Positions 34,550 through 40,280 of a stretch of DNA of 40,280 nt are shown here, piece after piece. The stretch's first letter is position 1. Every line of letters starts with the position of its first letter. A program made the translations under genes and the position numbers. This DNA comes from Rhodocyclaceae bacterium (GTDB lineage: Bacteria; Pseudomonadota; Gammaproteobacteria; Burkholderiales; Rhodocyclaceae): the NCBI GenBank assembly GCA_019750575.1, contig JAIEOJ010000271.1, positions 1 through 40,280 on the forward strand, in the 5' to 3' direction. Below the pieces are notes generated by a model, which saw only the letters and a list, made by a program, of their open reading frames with translations, was not told the DNA's origin and made no database searches.

Positions 34550-37276
34550 ATGGCTCAAATGAGTGTTGCCCAATTTGCCAGCGAGCTGAAGATGCCCGCG
34601 GCCGCGTTGCTGGAACAGCTGCAGAAGGCTGGCGTCAGCAAGCAGGTGGCTGAAGATATGCTGACGGAAACCGACAAGGCCCGTCTCCTGGAATACCTGC
34701 GCAAGTCGCATGGCGAAACCGAAGCCAAGTCCAAGATCACGCTGACGCGCAAGCAGACCAGCGAGATCAAGGCTGCCGACTCGAGCGGCAAGTCGCGCAC
34801 GATCCAGGTCGAAGTGCGCAAGAAGCGCGTGCTGGTGCGTCGTGATACGCCCGAGGCTGCTGCCGACACGCCGGTTGTCGAAGAGCCGGTGGTCGAAATT
34901 GCGCCGCCCGTGGTTGAGGAAGTGATTGCCGCGCCGGTGGTTGAAGTGCCTGTGGTGGTCGAGCCCGAACCCGTGATCGAGCCGCCGCCCGTGGTGGTCG
35001 AGCCTGTGGTTGAAGCCGCGCCGGCCGTGGTCGAACCCGAAGCGCCTGTCGCTGCGCCGGAGCCGGTCAAGAAGCCGGGCAGGAAAGAGCCCGTGGTGGT
35101 GCGCCGCTCGGTGATCGATGCCGAACAGCAGGCCCTGCGTGATGCCGAAGCGCGTCGTGCCGCCGATCTGGCAGCCATCCAGGCCGCCGAGAAGAAGGCC
35201 AAGCAGGAACGCGACATCGCGGCACGCGAACGTGAAGAGGCTGCACGCAAGGCAGCAGCTGCACCGCCGCCGCCCGCACCGACCGGCACCCTGCACAAGC
35301 CGGCCAAGGCCGCTGATGCCAAGAAGCCGGAAGTCAAGACCGAAAAGCCGGGCGCCAAGAAGCCGGGTTCGAGCTGGAGCGATGACGCAGCCAAGCGTCG
35401 TGGCGGTCTCAAGACGCGCGGTGGCGACACCGGCAGTGGCTGGCGTACTGGTGGCAAGGGCCGTCATGGTCGCGGTCATGGTCACGACAATTCGCCGCAA
35501 CAGCCGGCCGAAGCCATCATTCGCGATGTGCATGTACCGGAAACCATCACCGTCGCAGATCTGGCGCACAAGATGGCGGTCAAGGCTGCCGAAGTGATCA
35601 AGACCATGATGAAGATGGGTTCCATGGTCACCATCAACCAGGTACTGGACCAGGAAACCGCGATGATCGTGGTCGAGGAAATGGGGCATAAAGCCTTTGC
35701 GGCCAAGCTCGACGATCCCGATGCCTTCCTCGATGAAGCGCACGACGATCACAAGGATGCGCCGCTGCTGCCGCGCGCCCCCGTCGTCACCGTCATGGGT
35801 CACGTCGACCACGGCAAGACCTCGCTGCTCGACTACATCCGCAAGGCCCGCGTGGCCAGCGGCGAAGCCGGCGGCATTACCCAGCATATCGGTGCCTACC
35901 ACGTGGATACTCCGTGCGGCATGATCACCTTCCTGGATACCCCGGGTCACGAGGCCTTTACGGCGATGCGTGCTCGCGGCGCCAAGGCGACCGACATCGT
36001 CGTGCTGGTGGTTGCAGCCGACGACGGCGTGATGCCGCAGACCAAGGAAGCGATTCACCATGCACAGGCCGCAGGTGTGCCGCTGGTCGTTGCCATCAAC
36101 AAGATCGACAAGCCGGATGCCAACCCCGACCGCGTTAAGCAGGAGCTCGTCGCCGAAGGCGTGGTGCCGGAAGAGTACGGCGGCGATGCGCCCTTCATCG
36201 CAGTGTCCGCCAAGATCGGTACCGGCATCGACGAGCTGCTGGAAAACATTCTGCTGCAGGCCGAAGTGCTGGAGCTGACCGCGCCGATCGATGCGCCGGC
36301 CAAGGGTCTGGTCATCGAAGCCCGCCTCGACAAGGGCAAGGGTGCAGTGGCCACCGTGATGGTGCAGTCCGGTACGCTGAAGCGTGGTGACACGCTGCTG
36401 GCCGGTGCCGTGTTCGGTCGCGTACGCGCCATGCTGGATGAAAACGGCAAGTCGATTGATTCCGCCGGTCCGTCCATCCCCGTCGAAATCCAGGGTCTGA
36501 CCGAAGTGCCGGCTGCCGGCGACGAGGCCATCGTGCTCGGCGACGAGCGTAAGGCACGCGAAATCGCGCTGTTCCGCCAGGGCAAGTTCCGCGACGTCAA
36601 GCTGGCCAAGGCGCAGGCTGCCAAGCTTGAGAACATGTTCGAGAACATGGGCCAGGCTGAAGCGAAGCAACTGGCGCTGATCGTCAAGTCCGACGTGCAG
36701 GGCTCGCAGGAAGCGCTGGTGCAGTCGCTGCAGAAGCTCTCCACCGACGAGGTCAAGGTCAATGTCATCCACGCAGCCGTGGGCGGCATCACCGAGTCCG
36801 ACGTCAATCTGGCACAGGCTTCCAAGGCCGTCGTCATCGGCTTCAACACGCGTGCCGATGCCGGCGCGCGCAAGGCTGCCGAGAGCTTCGGCGTGGATAT
36901 CCGCTACTACAACATCATCTATGACGCCGTGGATGAAGTGAAGCAGGCGCTGTCCGGCATGCTCGCTCCCGAAAAGAAGGAAGCCGTCATCGGCACGGTC
37001 GAGATTCGCCAGATCTTCACGATCTCGCGCGTCGGTACCATTGCCGGTTGTATGGTCACCTCGGGTGTGGTCAAGCGGAGCGCCTCGGTGCGCGTGCTGC
37101 GCAACAACGTGGTCATCCACACCGGCGAGCTGGAGTCGCTCAAGCGCTTCAAGGACGATGCCAAGGAAGTGCGCGAAGGCTTCGAGTGCGGCCTCAATCT
37201 CAAGGGCTTCAATGATATCGAGGTGGGCGACCAGCTCGAGGTCTTCGAAATTCAGGAAGTCGCCCGTACGCTGTAA
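34550..37276 (+). CDS. infB: Translation initiation factor IF-2
   Basis: 908 residues. The N-terminal IF2_N helix domain is at the start ([30 protein letters not shown]). Then a long charged linker follows: a Val/Glu/Pro-rich segment (about residues 105-175), an Ala/Lys/Glu-rich helix and a basic Gly-rich stretch with [16 protein letters not shown]. The GTPase domain has G1 GHVDHGKTS (417-425), G3 [16 protein letters not shown] and G4 NKIDKPD, followed by domains II-IV with the fMet-tRNA-binding C-terminus. It positions initiator tRNA on the 30S subunit. A GGGGGA Shine-Dalgarno precedes ATG 34550, 20 bp after nusA. Confidence 0.97.
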   Translation: MAQMSVAQFASELKMPAAALLEQLQKAGVSKQVAEDMLTETDKARLLEYLRKSHGETEAKSKITLTRKQTSEIKAADSSGKSRTIQVEVRKKRVLVRRDTPEAAADTPVVEEPVVEIAPPVVEEVIAAPVVEVPVVVEPEPVIEPPPVVVEPVVEAAPAVVEPEAPVAAPEPVKKPGRKEPVVVRRSVIDAEQQALRDAEARRAADLAAIQAAEKKAKQERDIAAREREEAARKAAAAPPPPAPTGTLHKPAKAADAKKPEVKTEKPGAKKPGSSWSDDAAKRRGGLKTRGGDTGSGWRTGGKGRHGRGHGHDNSPQQPAEAIIRDVHVPETITVADLAHKMAVKAAEVIKTMMKMGSMVTINQVLDQETAMIVVEEMGHKAFAAKLDDPDAFLDEAHDDHKDAPLLPRAPVVTVMGHVDHGKTSLLDYIRKARVASGEAGGITQHIGAYHVDTPCGMITFLDTPGHEAFTAMRARGAKATDIVVLVVAADDGVMPQTKEAIHHAQAAGVPLVVAINKIDKPDANPDRVKQELVAEGVVPEEYGGDAPFIAVSAKIGTGIDELLENILLQAEVLELTAPIDAPAKGLVIEARLDKGKGAVATVMVQSGTLKRGDTLLAGAVFGRVRAMLDENGKSIDSAGPSIPVEIQGLTEVPAAGDEAIVLGDERKAREIALFRQGKFRDVKLAKAQAAKLENMFENMGQAEAKQLALIVKSDVQGSQEALVQSLQKLSTDEVKVNVIHAAVGGITESDVNLAQASKAVVIGFNTRADAGARKAAESFGVDIRYYNIIYDAVDEVKQALSGMLAPEKKEAVIGTVEIRQIFTISRVGTIAGCMVTSGVVKRSASVRVLRNNVVIHTGELESLKRFKDDAKEVREGFECGLNLKGFNDIEVGDQLEVFEIQEVARTL

Positions 37277-37304
37277 GCGTTCAGGCAGTCTTATGCAGTA
37301 ATAC

Positions 37305-37336
37305 GGACGGGCAGCTGAAGCATCGGCTGCCCGTTC
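37305..37336 (+). other. Hairpin between infB and rbfA
   Basis: An 11-bp stem with one G-T wobble, GGACGGGCAGC (37305-37315) with GCTGCCCGTTC (37326-37336), loop of 10. It lacks a following T-run, so a terminator is unlikely. It ends six bases before the AGGAG of rbfA. It may stabilise the 3' end of an infB transcript or mark an RNase processing site. Confidence 0.7.
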
Positions 37337-37353
37337 TCACTCAGGAGTTCTCA

Positions 37354-37731
37354 ATGCCCAAGGAATTTTCACGCTCCAGCCGTGTCGTCGAGCAGATCAA
37401 GCGCGAGCTAGCCGAGCTGATCCGCCTTGAGCTCAAGGATCCGCGCGTCAAGTTCGTCACCATCAATGATGTCGAGATCACGCCGGATTACGCCCACGCC
37501 AAGGTGTTCTTCACCGTGCTGGAAACCGACAAGCGCGCCGATATCGAAGCCGGCCTGCTGCGCGGCGCCAGCTTCCTGCGCCGCGAGCTGGGCAAGCGCG
37601 TGCGCATCCACACGCTGCCGCAACTGCACTTCGTCTATGACGCCTCGGTGGAGCAGGGCGCACGCATGTCCAAGCTGATCGAAGAGGCGGTGCGCTCGGA
37701 TCAGAACCAGAACGACGACGAGGCGAAGTGA
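37354..37731 (+). CDS. rbfA: Ribosome-binding factor A
   Basis: 125 residues. [49 protein letters not shown] and [35 protein letters not shown] are the KH-fold motifs of RbfA. It binds 30S precursors near helix 1 of 16S rRNA and is needed for growth in the cold. AGGAG (37343-37347) precedes ATG 37354. The acidic/Gln-rich tail ([11 protein letters not shown]) overlaps the truB start by 4 bp. Confidence 0.96.
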   Translation: MPKEFSRSSRVVEQIKRELAELIRLELKDPRVKFVTINDVEITPDYAHAKVFFTVLETDKRADIEAGLLRGASFLRRELGKRVRIHTLPQLHFVYDASVEQGARMSKLIEEAVRSDQNQNDDEAK

Positions 37732-38624
37732 GCAAGCCGCGTAGCGCCCCGCGTCGTAAAGTCGATGGCGTGCTGCTGCTCGACAAGCCGCAGGGCCTGA
37801 GTTCCAACACGGCGCTGCAGATCGCACGTCGCCTCCTCAATGCGGAAAAGGCGGGCCATACCGGCACGCTGGATCCGATGGCGACGGGTTTGCTGCCGCT
37901 CTGTTTCGGCGAAGCGACCAAATTCTCCAGCGAGCTGCTGGATGCCGACAAGGCCTACGAGGCGACCCTCAAGCTGGGCATGACCACGACCACGGCAGAT
38001 GCCGAAGGCGAGGTGCTGCAGACCCGCGAGGTGGCGGTGACGCAAGCCATGCTGGAGGCCGCCCTGGCGAAATTCACCGGTCCGATTGCCCAGGTGCCGC
38101 CCATGTATTCGGCCTTGAAGCGGGACGGCAAGCCGCTCTACGAATATGCCCGCGCCGGCGTCGAGCTGGAGCGCGAGGCACGCAATGTCGTCATCCACAA
38201 GCTTGAGCTGCTGGACTGGCAGGGCGACGAAGTGCGCATTGCCGTCGATTGCAGCAAGGGGACCTATATCCGCACCCTGGCCGAGGATATCGGCGAGGTC
38301 CTCGGCTGCGGCGCGCATCTGATCGCACTGCGCCGTACGCGCATTGCCACGCTGGGCCTGGCCGGGACTGTGACGCTGGAGCAACTGGAACATGCCGTTG
38401 ATCGTGACGCCCTGCTGGCCGCGACCGAGTCCCTGCTGGGTGACTTGCCGGCAGCGCATCTCGATGCCGCCGCCAGCGATCGTCTGCTGCATGGGCAGCC
38501 GGTGAGCATGGCAGGCATGTCCGCGCCGCGCTATCGGGCCTATGCGCACGATGGCCGTTTCATCGGCCTGTGTCAGCTCGATAGCCAGGGGCGCCTCGCC
38601 CCCAAGCGTCTGATCGCTGCCTGA
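37728..38624 (+). CDS. truB: tRNA pseudouridine(55) synthase
   Basis: 298 residues from GTG 37728, which overlaps the rbfA stop (GTGA). The catalytic motif is [14 protein letters not shown] (Asp49). [30 protein letters not shown] and [34 protein letters not shown] are conserved TruB blocks, the second including the [11 protein letters not shown]-binding segment. It converts U55 of tRNAs to pseudouridine in the T loop. Five bp separate it from murI. Confidence 0.97.
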   Translation: MSKPRSAPRRKVDGVLLLDKPQGLSSNTALQIARRLLNAEKAGHTGTLDPMATGLLPLCFGEATKFSSELLDADKAYEATLKLGMTTTTADAEGEVLQTREVAVTQAMLEAALAKFTGPIAQVPPMYSALKRDGKPLYEYARAGVELEREARNVVIHKLELLDWQGDEVRIAVDCSKGTYIRTLAEDIGEVLGCGAHLIALRRTRIATLGLAGTVTLEQLEHAVDRDALLAATESLLGDLPAAHLDAAASDRLLHGQPVSMAGMSAPRYRAYAHDGRFIGLCQLDSQGRLAPKRLIAA

Positions 38625-38628
38625 TTCC

Positions 38629-39423
38629 ATGAGCAACAGCGCACCCATCGGGATTTTTGACTCCGGCCTGGGTGGCCTGTCCGTGGTGCGCGCGATCACC
38701 CAGCTCATGCCTGACGAAACGCTCTTGTACGTGGCGGATACCGCGCATTGCCCGTACGGCTTGAGGTCGGCCGACTATCTGCGCGAGCGTGCCATGCATA
38801 TCACGGCCTGGCTTCAGGAGCAGGGCGCCAAGGCGATCGTCGTGGCCTGCAACACCGCAACGGTAGCGACGATCGCCACCTTGCGCGCAAACTTCAGCCT
38901 GCCCATTATCGGCATCGAGCCGGCGATCCGTCCAGCGGCGGCGAATACCCGCAGCGGCGTGATCGGCGTGCTGGCCACCGCCACCACCCTCGGCAGTGCC
39001 CACCTCGCGGCGCTGATCGCACGCCATACCGACTACCATGAGGTCGTCACTTCGGCCTGCCCGGGCTGGGTGGAAGCGGTAGAGGCCTGCGCGCTCGATG
39101 CGCCGGCAACGGCAGCACTGGTGCGTAACAGTGTGCAGCCCTTGCTCGACGCAGGCGCGGATACGCTGGTACTGGGATGCACCCATTACCCCTTTCTGCG
39201 GGCGCAGATCGAAGCGGTGGCGGGGCCCGGAGTGCATATCCTGGAAACCGGGCTGCCGGTGGCGCGCCAGTTGCAACGCCAGTTGCAAACTCATCACCTG
39301 CTGGCAACGGCAAACCCCGAGCCGGGCCATCGCTTCCTGAGCACCGCAGATCCGGCGCTGCAGCGCGAATTTGTCCGCCAGTACTGGCCCGGCGTCAGGG
39401 AAATCGCCCAACTCACGCTCTGA
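38629..39423 (+). CDS. murI: Glutamate racemase
   Basis: 264 residues. The two catalytic cysteines are Cys74 in [12 protein letters not shown] and Cys184 in [25 protein letters not shown] is the N-terminal signature. It makes D-glutamate for peptidoglycan by a two-base mechanism without a cofactor. Its place at the end of the infB-rbfA-truB cluster is not the E. coli arrangement and is worth noting. It starts 5 bp after truB, and a fresh promoter follows it before rpsO. Confidence 0.96.
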   Translation: MSNSAPIGIFDSGLGGLSVVRAITQLMPDETLLYVADTAHCPYGLRSADYLRERAMHITAWLQEQGAKAIVVACNTATVATIATLRANFSLPIIGIEPAIRPAAANTRSGVIGVLATATTLGSAHLAALIARHTDYHEVVTSACPGWVEAVEACALDAPATAALVRNSVQPLLDAGADTLVLGCTHYPFLRAQIEAVAGPGVHILETGLPVARQLQRQLQTHHLLATANPEPGHRFLSTADPALQREFVRQYWPGVREIAQLTL

Positions 39424-39456
39424 ACCGGCTTGTTGCCACAAAAACCCTTGCCCGGC

Positions 39457-39485
39457 TTGCCTTTGCCCGGTGTTCCGGGTACAAT
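39457..39485 (+). promoter_or_regulatory. Sigma70-type promoter of rpsO
   Basis: TTGCCT (39457-39462), a 17-bp spacer and TACAAT (39480-39485). The predicted start near 39492 gives a leader of about 75 bases. The gap 39424-39565 holds nothing else that I could recognise as a gene. Confidence 0.75.
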
Positions 39486-39565
39486 TCCGCCCTCGCAAGA
39501 CCAGTACGCGCTCTATCAAACCGGGGCCGTACCGGATTCCAAAACAGTGTTTGAGTGAGATAAAA

Positions 39566-39835
39566 ATGGCTATTCAAGCTGCCGACAAGGCAAAAATCGT
39601 CGCTGACTTCCAGCGCGCACAGGGCGACACCGGTTCTTCCGAAGTGCAGATCGCACTGCTGACCGCCCGTATCAATGACCTGACCGGTCACTTCAAGGAA
39701 CACAACAAGGATCACCACTCGCGTCGTGGTCTGCTGCGCATGGTGAGCACCCGTCGCAAGCTGCTGGACTACCTGAAGCGCAAGAATGCGGATTCCTACC
39801 GCGAACTGATTCAACGTCTGGGCCTGCGCAAGTAA
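39566..39835 (+). CDS. rpsO: 30S ribosomal protein S15
   Basis: 89 residues from ATG 39566, the standard length of S15; the longer frame upstream is in the leader and is rejected. [51 protein letters not shown] covers the conserved four-helix bundle, with the 16S rRNA contacts at [12 protein letters not shown]15 is a primary binder of the central domain of 16S rRNA. The Shine-Dalgarno is weak (GAGTGAGA). In E. coli S15 represses its own translation through a leader pseudoknot; whether this leader does so is unknown. Confidence 0.97.
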   Translation: MAIQAADKAKIVADFQRAQGDTGSSEVQIALLTARINDLTGHFKEHNKDHHSRRGLLRMVSTRRKLLDYLKRKNADSYRELIQRLGLRK

Positions 39836-39876
39836 TTTACGCAAGTAAGCAGCCGGAGTTGGCAGTCATGCGGAGC

Positions 39877-39895
39877 GCCCGACCCCAGGTCGGGC
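39877..39895 (+). other. GC-rich hairpin after rpsO
   Basis: A perfect 8-bp stem, GCCCGACC (39877-39884) with GGTCGGGC (39888-39895), loop CCA. No T-run follows. It lies between the rpsO stop and the terminator at 39907-39941 and may protect the rpsO 3' end. Confidence 0.6.
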
Positions 39896-39906
39896 ACCGA
39901 TAAGAT

Positions 39907-39941
39907 AAAGCCGGAGCAACCCCTGTGGTCGCTCCGGCTTT
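39907..39941 (+). terminator. Intrinsic terminator of rpsO
   Basis: An 11-bp perfect stem, AAAGCCGGAGC (39907-39917) with GCTCCGGCTTT (39931-39941), loop of 13, then GTCGTTTGC. The T-run is short and interrupted. It lies 72 bases after rpsO, at the position of the rpsO terminator in other Proteobacteria, and may be partly read through into pnp. Confidence 0.78.
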
Positions 39942-39983
39942 GTCGTTTGCAGGTTTTGAGTAAGCTGTACCGTTGTGAAAAGT

Positions 39984-40035
39984 GGCGCTGCATTGGCAGT
40001 GCCTTAATGTGAAGTAAAGCCATGTGTGCATGGCT
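39984..40035 (+). promoter_or_regulatory. Two-hairpin leader of pnp
   Basis: Hairpin 1: GGCGCTGC (39984-39991) with GCAGTGCC (39996-40003), one G-T wobble, loop ATTG. Hairpin 2: AGCCATG (40018-40024) with CATGGCT (40029-40035), loop TGTG. In E. coli the pnp leader carries stem-loops cut by RNase III and then used by PNPase for autoregulation. A similar control is inferred here. The stems are shorter than in E. coli. Confidence 0.5.
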
Positions 40036-40056
40036 CATTGTTTGAAAGGATTTACT

Positions 40057-40280
40057 GTGCTGACTGCAACCAAGAAGAGTTTTGCCTACGGTGCCCATAC
40101 CGTCACCCTGGAGACCGGCGAGATCGCCCGTCAGGCCGGCGGTGCCGTCATCGTCAATATGGACGACACCGTGGTGCTCGCATCCGTGGTGGGTGCCAAG
40201 TCCGCCAAGCCGGGTCAGGATTTCTTCCCGCTGACCGTGGATTACATGGAAAAGACCTATGCTGCCGGCAAGATCCCCGG
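40057..40280 (+). CDS. pnp: Polyribonucleotide nucleotidyltransferase, N-terminal part (3' end outside window)
   Basis: 74 complete codons from GTG 40057 to the window end. GAAAGGA (40044-40050) lies six bases before the start. The product begins with [11 protein letters not shown], then [33 protein letters not shown] and [21 protein letters not shown], which is the first RNase PH domain of PNPase. It degrades RNA 3' to 5' by phosphorolysis as part of the degradosome and matures RNAs. The rpsO-pnp order is the standard proteobacterial one. No clear sigma70 promoter was found between the rpsO terminator and pnp, so read-through may supply part of its transcription. Confidence 0.95.
   Translation, partial: MLTATKKSFAYGAHTVTLETGEIARQAGGAVIVNMDDTVVLASVVGAKSAKPGQDFFPLTVDYMEKTYAAGKIP

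Noticed and set aside
34205-37120. A 971-codon open frame on the minus strand opposite nusA and infB
   Set aside because: It is the antisense of two certain genes. Its His/Gly/Asp-rich translation is the usual shadow of high-GC coding DNA, and it has no ribosome site or family motif.
39371-39565. 65-codon N-terminal extension of S15
   Set aside because: S15 is almost always 89 residues, and the extension covers the end of murI and the rpsO promoter.

Overview
The window looks like a chromosomal piece of a high-GC betaproteobacterium. Rhodocyclales or a close relative is my best guess, from gene families and context only; no rRNA is present to settle it. It has two very different halves.

Positions 1-27423 are an exosortase A (XrtA / PEP-CTERM) linked exopolysaccharide and protein-sorting locus. 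A rightward operon (1-16191) carries the end of a tyrosine autokinase, an outer-membrane beta-barrel, an ExeA-like ATPase, a polysaccharide deacetylase, a FemAB-like protein, a GT4 glycosyltransferase, exosortase XrtA with a fused EpsI-type domain, a second GT4, a GT-C (GT39-like) membrane transferase, a third GT4, a 57-residue membrane-anchored small protein, an O-antigen-ligase-like protein, two more polysaccharide deacetylases and a CelD/FemAB-like acyltransferase. A leftward operon (27423-16139) carries another CelD-like acyltransferase, the exosortase-associated AMP-forming ligase, a tandem VanZ-like membrane protein, the exosortase-associated PLP decarboxylase, a secreted beta-helix protein, a Wzx-type flippase, a polysaccharide pyruvyl transferase, a GT2 and a GT4. 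The two operons collide tail to tail, with their last genes overlapping by 53 bp. Together they can build, modify, flip, polymerise or ligate, and export a complex glycan, and process PEP-CTERM proteins; no PEP-CTERM substrate is encoded inside the window.

Positions 27592-40280 are housekeeping genes, all rightward: a site-2 protease, trpS, scpA, scpB and rluB; then, from its own promoter and a terminator-containing leader, rimP-nusA-infB-rbfA-truB-murI; then rpsO with its own promoter and terminator; then the start of pnp behind a two-hairpin leader. The divergent 168-bp gap at 27424-27591 separates the two halves.

The observations most worth a second look are the small protein gene at 11681-11854, the rimP leader with a strong terminator inside it, an apparently leaderless protease gene, the 53-bp convergent overlap, and the ligase/decarboxylase module without the carrier protein and hydrolases that usually go with it. 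No gene-free stretch exceeds 300 bases. All family assignments come from reading motifs, not from database searches.
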